From Planctomycetota bacterium (GTDB taxonomy: Bacteria > Planctomycetota > PLA2 > JAEUHO01): DNA of 64,000 nt. The notes below the pieces were generated by a model. That model had not been told where the DNA came from. It saw nothing but the letters and a program-made list of their open reading frames with translations, and searched no databases. Positions 34,047 to 43,013 of the stretch are shown one piece after another. Where the stretch lies: assembly GCA_029259775.1 (NCBI GenBank), contig JAJDEN010000027.1, forward strand, positions 27,215 to 91,214. Direction: 5' to 3'. Made by a program: the position numbers and the translations under genes. Every line of letters starts with the position of its first letter. Positions within the stretch are counted from its first letter, which is position 1.

Positions 34047-35486
34047 CTACCGCCTACGGCGCTTCACACTGGCCCACGGCGGGACGCCGGGCGGGCGATC
34101 GGCCTTCTTCGCCTCAGGCTTCTTCGCCTCGGGCTTGGCCAGCTCGAACCCCGGGAAGGAGTTCTGCTTGATCTCCTTGTTGATCAGCTTCTCGATCGCC
34201 GTGAGCAACAGGCCATCGTCCTGCGTCACGAAGGAGACCGCGGCCCCCTTCTTGCCCATGCGGGCCGTACGGCCGACACGGTGGACGTAGTCCTCGGCGG
34301 ACTGCGGCAGGTCGTAGTTCACGACATGCGTGATGTCGTCGATATCGAGGCCGCGGGAGGCGACGTCCGTGGCGATCAGGAGCGGGAACTTGCCGTCCTT
34401 GAACGCCTGCAGGATGCGCTCGCGCTGCTTCTGGGGCAGCCCGCTGTGGATCAACTCGGCGCCGACGCCCCGCTGCTGCAGCTGGTACGTCAGGCGGTCG
34501 ACGCTGAAGCGCGTCCGGACGAACACGAGGCCCTTCTGCGGGTCGAGCTCCTTGATCACGGCCATGAGCAGGTCCTGCTTGCGCCGTCCGTCCACGAAGT
34601 AGAACTGCTGGTCGATGGCCTCGACCGTCAGCGTGTTCGTCTCGATGATCACGCGCTCGTGCTCACCGACATGCTTCGCGATGAGGCGCTCCACATCGTC
34701 GTTGAGCGTCGCGGAGGTGAGCAGGGTCTGCCGGCGGTTCTTGGACGCGGCCAGTAGCTTGTCTACGTCATCGCGGAAGCCCAGGTCGTACATGCGGTCG
34801 ACCTCGTCCAGCACGATCGCATCGAGCTCTTCGAGCTTGAGCGCGCGCCTACTGATCAGGTCGAGCAGGCGTCCGGGCGTGCCGATGACGATGGCCGCGT
34901 TCTTGAGCGCCCGGATCTGCGAGTCGAGCGGCGTGCCGCCGTAGCAACACACCGTGCGCACGGGCACGAAGCGCGTCAGCTTCACGGCCTCGGTCGCGAT
35001 CTGGATCGCGAGCTCACGCGTCGGTGCGACGGCGAGGATGCGGACGGGGCCGCGCGGCTCGCCAGCGCCGTCGGGCGTGGCGTCCTCGACCTCGTCCATG
35101 AGAGCGAGCAGCGGCACGAGGAACGCGGCCGTCTTGCCTGTGCCCGTCTGGGCACGGCCCATGACGTTCTTCTCGTCGAGCACGACGGGAATCATCGCGT
35201 CCTGGATCGGCGAGGGCTTGATGTAGCCGGCGGCCGCGATGGCCGCCGTCAGGTTGGGCGCGAGTTCGAACTTCTCGAACTCGGTCGTGGGCAGGCCGGC
35301 GGGCACGGGCTCGCCGCGACCGTCCGACTTGGGGCCGCCGCTGCCGCCACCAAGGCTGGGGCCGCCGCCACCGGAGCGGCCACCGCCGCCACCGCCTGAG
35401 CGGCCGCGGCCGCCCGATTGCTTTCGCGGGCCACGGGGGCCGCGCGTGCTTCTGTGGGGGTGTCCCCCGTGAGGTCCGTCTGACAT
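34047..35486 (-). CDS. DEAD-box-family ATP-dependent RNA helicase (DEVD variant)
   Basis: 479 residues from ATG 35486. The N-terminal ~60 residues are a Gly/Arg/Ser-rich RGG-like tail. The core has the Q motif (FEKFELAPNLTAAIAAAGYIKPSPIQ), motif I AQTGTGKT, PTRELA, motif II in the form DEVD (VLDEVDRMYD), SAT, then the second RecA domain with HSGLPQKQRERIL, TDVASRGLD and HRVGRTAR. The C-terminus is Lys-rich (PEAKKPEAKK). These enzymes unwind short RNA duplexes in ribosome assembly or mRNA turnover. The Ala-to-Val change in motif II is conservative. The gene ends after a repeat cluster and is divergent from tRNA-Ser. Confidence 0.92.
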   Translation of the reverse strand: MSDGPHGGHPHRSTRGPRGPRKQSGGRGRSGGGGGGRSGGGGPSLGGGSGGPKSDGRGEPVPAGLPTTEFEKFELAPNLTAAIAAAGYIKPSPIQDAMIPVVLDEKNVMGRAQTGTGKTAAFLVPLLALMDEVEDATPDGAGEPRGPVRILAVAPTRELAIQIATEAVKLTRFVPVRTVCCYGGTPLDSQIRALKNAAIVIGTPGRLLDLISRRALKLEELDAIVLDEVDRMYDLGFRDDVDKLLAASKNRRQTLLTSATLNDDVERLIAKHVGEHERVIIETNTLTVEAIDQQFYFVDGRRKQDLLMAVIKELDPQKGLVFVRTRFSVDRLTYQLQQRGVGAELIHSGLPQKQRERILQAFKDGKFPLLIATDVASRGLDIDDITHVVNYDLPQSAEDYVHRVGRTARMGKKGAAVSFVTQDDGLLLTAIEKLINKEIKQNSFPGFELAKPEAKKPEAKKADRPPGVPPWASVKRRRR

Positions 35487-35597
35487 GGAGAGAAATGTTA
35501 CCTGACCCGCGCTGGGTTCTTCGCTCTGGCGCCACCGGCGGCCAGACACGGCGACGATGGTATAAGGTCCGCCGCGATTCGACAGGTTCCGCCGCGC

Positions 35598-35687
35598 GGA
35601 GAGGTGGCAGAGTGGTCGAATGCACAGGCTTGCTAAGCCTGCGTACCCGTCAGGGTACCCGGGGTTCGAATCCCCGCCTCTCCGCCA
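35598..35687 (+). tRNA. tRNA-Ser (anticodon GCU)
   Basis: The 7-bp acceptor stem GGAGAGG/CCTCTCC is intact, with G discriminator and encoded CCA. The anticodon arm is CAGGC-TTGCTAA-GCCTG, giving anticodon GCU. A long variable arm (GTACCC/GGGTAC) is present, as expected for serine, and the T arm CGGGG-TTCGAAT-CCCCG is canonical. It reads serine codons AGC/AGU. A TATAAG hexamer 31 bases upstream may be its -10 element. Confidence 0.98.
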
Positions 35688-35740
35688 TTTTCCCCGCCGT
35701 GCGGCGGTCGCCATGCGAGTCCCGGCCGGAGACTTGGCCC

Positions 35741-37816
35741 ATGAAGCTGGCGTACTGGGTCCTCTGTGCCTCGATCGCGGCGGTCGCCTGCGCGACGTCG
35801 GTGGCCGACGAGAAGGCGTCCAAGGAACTGGCACGCCATGGTCTGCGCGCCGGGCCGAGCCCGGATCTACCGGGCCTCCTGCCCGCCACGGTGCCCGGCC
35901 CGTCGTCGGCCCATGTGCATCTCCTGCGGGGGTCTTTGAGGGCCCTGCCGGCCGGGGACGATTCCCAGATTGCACCTGTCTCGCCCATCTACTTCCCGCA
36001 ATGGGCGCCCACGCCCAAGGACGTCTTCGATAGCATCACGCAGGCGGGCACGCGTTACTTCGTCGTGATCCGGGCCATCGACGCAGGCAGCGGCTGGGTA
36101 CGCGAGGGTGCGCCGGGCTACGGGCCCCTCGCCCGCGGTCTCGCCGGCAAGATCTCCGGGTATGAGACGTGGACGGTCGAGTTCGCGTTCATCGGCAACG
36201 AACGCAAGGCCGCGACCCTGGTCACACCGGCGGCCCAGGCACAGGCGCGTCGACGCAACGTGAGCAGCCGGAAGGCGAGCGGTGCCGAGTGGACGCTTCG
36301 CCGATCCACCGAGAACGCCTACTTCGATGCGTTGAAGCGCGAAGGGCTCCCCGCCGAGCTCACGGGCCGCCTCGACCTTCGAAAGCTGTTGGGCGTTGCG
36401 CGCTCCATGCGGATGCGTGTGTTCGCTGGTGCACGGGCTGACGAGGCCTGGGCCAAGGTCATTCACGTACTGGAGCCCGCACGACGGCTCCTCCTCGCGG
36501 ACACACCGCGCGATGTTCGCGCCCGCGTGATGCAAGACCTCGCCTCCGCGCTGGGCGCCACAGGCGAAACGAGCAGGCAGTTGGCCCTCCTCTCCGAGCA
36601 TGCGCGCGCCGACCCGCAGAGCAGCTCCGCATGGATCGGCTTGGCGCGTTTCTACCTGCACGTCCTCGCTCTCCCCGAGCACGCCCTCGCGTTCGCACAG
36701 AAGGCGCATGCCCTGGCACCGACGTCAACGTCCTGCATCACGCTGGCCGCCGCGTTGTCCCGCCTCGGACGCGATGACGAGGCGATGCGCGCGCTGCGCC
36801 CCTACGTCGCACACATGAGCGAGCGCATTCGTACGGCGGAGGCCCACCTCCGGTTGGGGGCTCTTGACAAGGCATCCGAACTCGCAGAGGGGGCCCTCAA
36901 GCTCAACCGGAGGATGGGTCGCGCGCTCAACCTCAGGGGCTGCGTGGCCTACGCACGCGGCAGCCTGGATCGGGCACGCGCGGCGTTCGAGGAGGCAGCG
37001 GCGGCCGACTGGGCGATGGACGCGCGCGGGATGGCGGCCTACAACCTCGGGCTCACGTGCCTTCGCCTGCAGCAGGGCCGAGCCGCGCGCCAAGCATTCG
37101 AGGCAAGCCGAACCGCGATCCAGAACGGTGCGCCCCGCGAGACCGACGCCGGAGAGCGCGCGCTGCCCGAGTTCGGACTCCTCCTCACGCGGATCCTCTC
37201 GGGTCAGCCCGCAGGCGACGTGCGCGATGCGCTCATGCAGGCGACGTCCAGCGCCCTACCCCACACGCTCCTGGCACGTCACTTCCGTCGACGCGGAAAT
37301 CTCGCAGGCGCCATGGCTGTTGTGCGTACCGGGCTCAGCCGTGAACCGGGCTCCGCCATCGCGCAGTCCCTCGCTGCCGGACTATGGACCGAACAGGCAA
37401 GGCATCTCGTGCGTGCGAACGCGCCGCCGGCGACCGTGGGCGCCCTGGTCCGTGAGGCCCTGCAACTCGCCCACCGGGCCAAGGATGCGGGCCTCGCAGA
37501 TGCTGGCATGTCTCAGCTGATCGCACGTCGTGCAGCGTCGATGGGCGCTGCGCCGCGTGGAGCGAAGCACCTCCCCCCGCACGTTGCCGACGCTGATACA
37601 AGGGCGGCGCGAGCCCTTCTCGCACGCGCGGTCGAGTTACGCACCCGCCACCCCCTTCTTGCGGCTGTCTACGCCCGCGCCGTCGTTGCGCGCTTCGCAG
37701 AGCACGAGGGAGAAAACGCTCACGTCGAGGCCTGTGTAACGAAGGCACGTGCCGTGGACGCAGCCCTCGGTGCAGATCCGCAGCTCCAGAGCCGACTTCC
37801 ACCTTCGCCCCGCTGA
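35741..37816 (+). CDS. Exported TPR-repeat protein
   Basis: 691 residues from ATG 35741; the open frame upstream runs through the tRNA and is not coding. A signal peptide ends near ACATSVA. The N-terminal ~200 residues contain a beta-rich unit (TRYFVVIRAIDAG, WTVEFAFIGNERK). From ~270 onward there are many Ala-rich TPR-like helical hairpins (SAWIGLARFYLHVLALPEHALAFAQKAHALAP is one; RALNLRGCVAYARGSLDRARAAFEEAAAAD another). A periplasmic scaffold role is inferred. It converges on the next gene with a three-base gap. Confidence 0.65.
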   Translation: MKLAYWVLCASIAAVACATSVADEKASKELARHGLRAGPSPDLPGLLPATVPGPSSAHVHLLRGSLRALPAGDDSQIAPVSPIYFPQWAPTPKDVFDSITQAGTRYFVVIRAIDAGSGWVREGAPGYGPLARGLAGKISGYETWTVEFAFIGNERKAATLVTPAAQAQARRRNVSSRKASGAEWTLRRSTENAYFDALKREGLPAELTGRLDLRKLLGVARSMRMRVFAGARADEAWAKVIHVLEPARRLLLADTPRDVRARVMQDLASALGATGETSRQLALLSEHARADPQSSSAWIGLARFYLHVLALPEHALAFAQKAHALAPTSTSCITLAAALSRLGRDDEAMRALRPYVAHMSERIRTAEAHLRLGALDKASELAEGALKLNRRMGRALNLRGCVAYARGSLDRARAAFEEAAAADWAMDARGMAAYNLGLTCLRLQQGRAARQAFEASRTAIQNGAPRETDAGERALPEFGLLLTRILSGQPAGDVRDALMQATSSALPHTLLARHFRRRGNLAGAMAVVRTGLSREPGSAIAQSLAAGLWTEQARHLVRANAPPATVGALVREALQLAHRAKDAGLADAGMSQLIARRAASMGAAPRGAKHLPPHVADADTRAARALLARAVELRTRHPLLAAVYARAVVARFAEHEGENAHVEACVTKARAVDAALGADPQLQSRLPPSPR

Positions 37817-37819
37817 CCG

Positions 37820-39094
37820 CTAGCGATACTGCACGGTGATCCCATCAGCGCTCTCGCGAGTCCTGCTCTCGAAGACGGAACCCTGCGTGGCGAACCATGC
37901 CAACACGAACGCGGCCCGCTCCTCTGCCTCGCTCCGCTTCCACCACGCGCGTACATCAAGCGGCGCGCTCGCGGCATCGGTGTGCCTGCCCGAGAGGACA
38001 CGCCCCGGACCGTACGGCACCGATCGGTATGACGCGCGTTCACGCCGCCGCCACGCCAAGCGAAGATCGAGCGCATCTACGGCGCCGACTTCGCGCCGGA
38101 GGTCCACGGCGAGCCGCTTGAATGCGGCCTCGCCCAGATCATCCCGCGCCCAAGCGAGCAGCCTTGCGAGGTCCTTGCCCTCCGACTTCACCCGCTCTTG
38201 GATCAGATGCACGACCGCACGCACGTAGCGGCGCTGTACCAGCCTGGACAAGGCCAGCTCGAGTTCCGCGTCGAACCTGCGCAAGGCTGTGCGGATCGCG
38301 GGCCCCGCGATCGCTCGCGCCGCGGCGAGCCTCTGCTGGGCGGCCCGGGCCTCGCGCAGGGCCCCGTCGCGCACCTTCCCGTGCGCCACGCGCAACGCCG
38401 CGACCGTCCGTGGCTGGGTCGCCAGCTCCCGGCTGGCCCGGACGATGCGCTGTGCCTCCGCGGCGTGAGCTTCGCCCTCCCCCATCGCCGCGTAGCGGAT
38501 CGCGACGGCCGACTCGAGGCCGCGGAGAGCCTCGCGAGCGCACTCGATGGCGTCGGCAGGCGTCAGGGGACGGGAGCCCGCAAGCGTGGTCCGAACCCTT
38601 GCCAGAGCGGTGGCCGGCAGATCTTTCGCGGGCCACACCCAGAGCGGATCCACGGCGGCGTCCTGCAGATCCCGCACCTGCTCTCGCGGAATGGCGAGCG
38701 TGACCCCATGCACCATGACGTGCAGGACTTTCGCATCGGCCTTGCCGAGGAGGGCGCCACGAAGCTCCCGGAACGAGCCGTCCGGGTGCACACGCGTCAG
38801 CACGACGCCCTCCACGGGACGCGCAAGGCGACTGCGCCACCCCCAGTCGCGCTGAATCTCTTGGGCCACAGAGGAAGGGAGCAGCAACCAAGAAACGTAC
38901 GTGAGTCGTTGGGTTCCAGCCTCCGACACACACAGCCGCGCAGCATCGCTGCGGCTGGGCTCAGGGGTTCCGATCAAGACTCGCCCCGTGCGCAGGCGCA
39001 CGACGTCAGCCGCGCTGCCAGAAGCGCTCTGGAGGACGACGGCAGCCAGGCAGCACGCGACACACCACGCGCGCAGGAGGTAGGCGATGCTCAC
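37820..39094 (-). CDS. Exported protein of unknown function
   Basis: 424 residues with a signal peptide (CVACCLAAVVLQSASGSA). The N-terminal ~130 residues look beta-rich (VVRLRTGRVLIGTPEPS, then VLHVMVHGVTLAIPREQV). The remainder is helical, rich in Ala and Arg, and ends in a Trp-containing motif (VRAWWKRSEAEERAAFVLAWFAT). This arrangement resembles planctomycete hypothetical proteins, but no family is recognised. It overlaps the preceding tail-collar lipoprotein gene by ATGA, so the two are co-translated. Confidence 0.6.
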   Translation of the reverse strand: MSIAYLLRAWCVACCLAAVVLQSASGSAADVVRLRTGRVLIGTPEPSRSDAARLCVSEAGTQRLTYVSWLLLPSSVAQEIQRDWGWRSRLARPVEGVVLTRVHPDGSFRELRGALLGKADAKVLHVMVHGVTLAIPREQVRDLQDAAVDPLWVWPAKDLPATALARVRTTLAGSRPLTPADAIECAREALRGLESAVAIRYAAMGEGEAHAAEAQRIVRASRELATQPRTVAALRVAHGKVRDGALREARAAQQRLAAARAIAGPAIRTALRRFDAELELALSRLVQRRYVRAVVHLIQERVKSEGKDLARLLAWARDDLGEAAFKRLAVDLRREVGAVDALDLRLAWRRRERASYRSVPYGPGRVLSGRHTDAASAPLDVRAWWKRSEAEERAAFVLAWFATQGSVFESRTRESADGITVQYR

Positions 39095-40098
39095 AGCTTG
39101 ATGATCCAGGTGATCGTGTGGAACGGCGGGCGGTTCTCGCCCTCGCCATGCGTGTGCTTGGCGACGATCGGGTGGATCCAGAAGAAGTACTGGCTGTTGC
39201 TCAGTTTGGGCGAAATCCGCCGCGCCCCCTTCGCCGGAGCGTTTTCGGACCGCTCCTTGACCGTGTCGATGCGCACGGTGGCCGGAGGGATCTTGGCGGC
39301 ACCTCCACGGTGGCCCGCCTTCGCCCCGTTACCAGCTCCCATGAGGAAGCGCCCGCGCAAGTCGGGACGTCCACCCCGGCCGTCGCACGCAGCCCACCCC
39401 TCCGGAATCGCGCGCCTGCCGAGCGCCTTGCCGGCGGCACTCCTACGCACAACGTCGAAGGCCAGGATCGTCCCCGCAGGAACATCGGTTGCTCCTCCCG
39501 AAGCGGGACGGGGCACCTGGCTCCGAATCGCGGCGGGCAACCCATCCACGACGCGCCCCAGTTCCTTCTCGACGGCGGCAACGCGGTCCAGCCCCGCCAG
39601 TTGGCTGATGCGCCGTTGGATTCCGGCGACTTCACCCTTCAACGTTTGGAAGTCCGAGCCCGAAACATGCCCCGCAGTCGCGCGCGGGTTGGCGGCGTCC
39701 CGAACCATCTTGTCGAAACCCTGCTCGAGTCTCCCCTGCTTCGCGGTCAAGGCGCCGATGCTGCCCTGCATCGCCCGGAGACGATCCTCCACCGTGCTCC
39801 GGGGCGGGACGACCGCCGCCGACGCCTGCGGGGGCGGCACGGCTGATGCCGCTCGTTCCTGGGCCTCGACGCGTTGGGCGAGGTCCGTCGCCACACGTTC
39901 TCGATACGCCAAGCGCTTCTGCACAGCGGCGAGCGAGTCCTCGAGTGCACCCAGCCGTGTCCGCATGCGCTTTCCTTCGGCCTCCCCGCCGGATTCCTCG
40001 CCGCGGCAGCCGACCAGTACCGCCATCACCAGCAGCCCGAGGCCGAGCGATCGCACCGCGTGAATCCGCGTCACGCTGCCCCTGCATGTCTGATTCAT
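39091..40098 (-). CDS. Lipoprotein with coiled coil and phage tail-collar-like domain
   Basis: 335 residues from ATG 40098, preceded by GGGAGG. The lipobox LVMAVLVGC predicts lipidation near residue 29. Residues ~40-190 are predicted coiled coil (RLGALEDSLAAVQKRLAYRE, QTLKGEVAGIQRRISQLAG). The C-terminal part has the tail-collar pattern: VPAGTILAF, IPEGWAACDGRGGRPDLRGRFLMGAG, and the closing NSQYFFWIHPIVAKH region. In phages this domain caps tail fibres and helps trimerisation. No phage structural gene is nearby, so it looks like a domestic trimeric surface lipoprotein. It is co-translated with the next exported protein. Confidence 0.75.
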   Translation of the reverse strand: MNQTCRGSVTRIHAVRSLGLGLLVMAVLVGCRGEESGGEAEGKRMRTRLGALEDSLAAVQKRLAYRERVATDLAQRVEAQERAASAVPPPQASAAVVPPRSTVEDRLRAMQGSIGALTAKQGRLEQGFDKMVRDAANPRATAGHVSGSDFQTLKGEVAGIQRRISQLAGLDRVAAVEKELGRVVDGLPAAIRSQVPRPASGGATDVPAGTILAFDVVRRSAAGKALGRRAIPEGWAACDGRGGRPDLRGRFLMGAGNGAKAGHRGGAAKIPPATVRIDTVKERSENAPAKGARRISPKLSNSQYFFWIHPIVAKHTHGEGENRPPFHTITWIIKL

Positions 40099-40231
40099 CA
40101 CAGACCTCCCTGACACACCGCCCTCGGAGGACGCCCCAAAGTCGCCTTCAGCATACACATCCGCGACTCAACGGGGTTTACTGGGTGTGCGTGAAGGCCT
40201 ACGCTCTGAGGCTCGCACACGTGGAGGTCGC

Positions 40232-43000
40232 ATGGATGGGTCGGGGTGGGTGTCGGGACCGCGAGCTGCGATCGTCGCGGTGGGCCTCGTCCTGCTCGTC
40301 GCCTCCACAGCATGTGACGGCGCTCCCGCCTCGCCGGCCCAGACGAACACGATCGTCATGGACGCCGTCGCCGCCCTCAAGGCGGGAGACGCGACGACGC
40401 GTCGGCAGGCCGTCCGCGACCTCGCGGGTCTCGGCCCTTCCGCTGCAGCAGCGGCCGGGCAACTCGCCTCTGCCCTCAGCGACCCCGACGTGATCGTCCG
40501 AATGCACGCCGCGATCGCCCTCGGCGGGACGCGCAAGAAGGCGCGACGTTCGCTGGAGGCCTTGACGGATGCGCTGCGTGACGACGACAAGCGCGTCGCA
40601 CGCGCCGCCGAACTCGCGCTCCGCATGCTCCAACCTGATACCCGCCAACTGATTCCCCTGCTCGAGAAGCGTGCCGCCGAACTGCGGGCGCGGTCCACGG
40701 CGAAGGCCCAGGACCCGCAGGCGCTGGCGGGCCTCGCGGACATCCACCTGGACATCGCGCGGCTTCATGCCGAGTTGCAGCGCTGGGAGGACGTCGCCAA
40801 GCACGAGGGCGCGGCCGCACGACTCCACCTCAAGTGCGCCTTGGTATTCATCCGCGCCGACAAGGCGTCCCTGGCGCGCGAGGCGACGGCCTCCGCCCTG
40901 GCCGTGCTGGAGCGAGCCGAGGAACAGTCGAATGCGGCCAAGCCGCAGCTCCTCCCCGATCTGGTCGAGCGGCTCGCCGGCATTGGCGCGAACTGGCGCG
41001 AGCAGGGCAAGCCCGGGGAAGCGCTGCACTACGAGGAGCTTGCGGCGAGCGAGCAGACGCGCGCCGCGTTGATGATCTACCTGCAACGGGACTACGAAGG
41101 GGCCCGGGACGCGGCGAAGGAGTCGCTCCGGCTCCTCGGCGACCTTGCGCGGGCGTCGGGCGTGGACATCGTCGCGCACCGGAAGGCGGAAGCACACGCG
41201 ATACTCGCCGCCGCGCTCGCCATGCTCAAGGACGAGGAGGGCTACGAACGCCACACGGTGCTCGCCCTCGAGTTCCGCGACCGATCGCTCCGCGCCGGCA
41301 AGAAGCTCTCCTACCTCGATGGGCTGGTCGATGTCACGCACGCGGGATTCGCCGCGTACCTGGAAGGCAAGAAGCAGTGGGAGCGGGCGAAGCGCCACCA
41401 TGCAGATGCGCTCCCGATCCAACTCGAGCGCGCGAGTTCGGGAGGTCCTCAGACCAAGTCAGCGCACGCGAGCCGACTGACGAACACGGCCCAGCAGTTC
41501 CTGGCAAAGCGCGGGGAGCGGGAGCCCGACACGACGCTTGCCACGCGCTACTTCGACGCGGCGATCACGCTGTCGGTCGCGGCGCGGAAGGGTACGGGCA
41601 CGGAACTCAAGAGCACGCTGACGAGGCTTGCCGCCAACCACTTCGGTGCCACCACGGCGCTGATGAAGTCCGGCCTCTACGCAGCGGCCCAGCGCCAAGC
41701 AGAGGCCTACCTAGCGGTCGTCGAGGCACAACAGATGGGCGCGCCGGCGACGTCGAAGTCCACTGAGACGCTCGAGCAGGCCACCAAGCTCGTCATCGAG
41801 ACGCTGGTGAAGCAGAACAAGACCAACGACGCGGCAACCTACCGCATCAAGCTGGACGCACTGAGCCTCCAGCGCGCCGACGTGTTGGCGAAGCACCCTG
41901 CCGTTGTCGCGGGGAGCGTGAAGGAGACGCGCGCGGCGGCCGACGCATTCCACGCGGTCGCGAAGCGCGCGGCGAGTTCCAAGCAGTGGAGCCAGGCGGA
42001 CGAGGCATCGAGGCGCGCCATCGAACTCATGACGGGCCTCCACCGGCGCGACATGAAGAACCAGGACCACCGCGTCCACCTGGCCCAACTCTTCCGTGAA
42101 CGAGCCGACACGCACGCGACACGTCGGGCCTGGAAGGAGAGCCTCGCCGACCACGCCGAGGGGCTGCGGCTGCGCCTGTCGCTCGCGAGAGACGATTCAT
42201 CTCAGGCCTGGTACTGGCAGCTCGTTTCGTACAGCCTCGAGCGCATCGGCACGGTCAACCAACTCAAGGGCGACCTTGCGCCCGCACTCAAGGCCCAGAA
42301 GGCGGCGCTTGCCTACCGCGAGACGCTGATCAAAGCGACCCCGTCCGACGGCTTGTACTACGCGTGCATGTGGAGCCGCGTGCGTGTTGCCGAGCTACAC
42401 ATTGCGCTGAAGCAGGGCGCTCAGGGCCTGCCCCTTCTCGAGGCCGCCGTCGAGGGTCTGGAAGCACGGACATTCAAGGACAAGGCTGCGCGTGCGCGCG
42501 CGACGACCCTGCTGAAGAAGACGCGCGCGCGACGCCACAAGCAGGAACTCCTCCTGGGTCAGCGCCAGCCGAGCACGCCGAACGAGCATCTCGAGGTCGG
42601 CAACGTACGGCTGGCTGAGAAGGCGTACGCGGCAGCCACCGAACACTTCGCGAAGGCTCTCGATGACAAGGCGATGCGGGAGGGCGGCGGAAGCCACTTC
42701 CTCCTCATCAGTGCGGCGGCGGCGGCGGCGGCCGCCTCCGCGACGGCCAAGCCCCCGCAGCAGGCCAAACTGACAGCCCAGGCCCTCACGTGGATCCGCG
42801 AAGCCCTGACGCAGTACAAGGCCCGTTCCGAGAAGGCACTGTCAACCTTGAAGAGCAGTACCCAGCAACTGTTCCTGAAGCGCAAGTTCGAGAGCATCGT
42901 GGAAGGAATCCGCGAGAAGGATGAGAGATTCGAAGCACTCCGGTCGAGCAAGGCCTTCGATGAGATCATCGCAAAGTTCGGCACGCTGGAGGTGAAGTGA
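40232..43000 (+). CDS. HEAT- and TPR-repeat lipoprotein
   Basis: 922 residues from ATG 40232, preceded by GGAGG. A lipobox (LLVASTAC) predicts lipidation near residue 28. HEAT pairs come first (~45-130, TRRQAVRDLAGLGPSAAAAAGQLASALSDPD), then long TPR-like helical stretches to the C-terminus, with an Ala run near 820-835. It begins divergently, 133 bases from the tail-collar lipoprotein, and is followed after 13 bases by the pseudokinase-FGE gene, so these two are probably one operon. A scaffold for the kinase-like partner is a reasonable inference. Confidence 0.7.
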   Translation: MDGSGWVSGPRAAIVAVGLVLLVASTACDGAPASPAQTNTIVMDAVAALKAGDATTRRQAVRDLAGLGPSAAAAAGQLASALSDPDVIVRMHAAIALGGTRKKARRSLEALTDALRDDDKRVARAAELALRMLQPDTRQLIPLLEKRAAELRARSTAKAQDPQALAGLADIHLDIARLHAELQRWEDVAKHEGAAARLHLKCALVFIRADKASLAREATASALAVLERAEEQSNAAKPQLLPDLVERLAGIGANWREQGKPGEALHYEELAASEQTRAALMIYLQRDYEGARDAAKESLRLLGDLARASGVDIVAHRKAEAHAILAAALAMLKDEEGYERHTVLALEFRDRSLRAGKKLSYLDGLVDVTHAGFAAYLEGKKQWERAKRHHADALPIQLERASSGGPQTKSAHASRLTNTAQQFLAKRGEREPDTTLATRYFDAAITLSVAARKGTGTELKSTLTRLAANHFGATTALMKSGLYAAAQRQAEAYLAVVEAQQMGAPATSKSTETLEQATKLVIETLVKQNKTNDAATYRIKLDALSLQRADVLAKHPAVVAGSVKETRAAADAFHAVAKRAASSKQWSQADEASRRAIELMTGLHRRDMKNQDHRVHLAQLFRERADTHATRRAWKESLADHAEGLRLRLSLARDDSSQAWYWQLVSYSLERIGTVNQLKGDLAPALKAQKAALAYRETLIKATPSDGLYYACMWSRVRVAELHIALKQGAQGLPLLEAAVEGLEARTFKDKAARARATTLLKKTRARRHKQELLLGQRQPSTPNEHLEVGNVRLAEKAYAAATEHFAKALDDKAMREGGGSHFLLISAAAAAAAASATAKPPQQAKLTAQALTWIREALTQYKARSEKALSTLKSSTQQLFLKRKFESIVEGIREKDERFEALRSSKAFDEIIAKFGTLEVK

Positions 43001-43013
43001 TGGGCCGCCATCG

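Noticed and set aside
35495..35740. N-terminal extension of the TPR protein upstream of ATG 35741
   Set aside because: It would run through the tRNA-Ser gene; the signal peptide begins at 35741.
39091..40098. Prophage remnant because of the tail-collar domain
   Set aside because: No other phage gene, integrase or attachment site nearby, and the protein has a bacterial lipobox.
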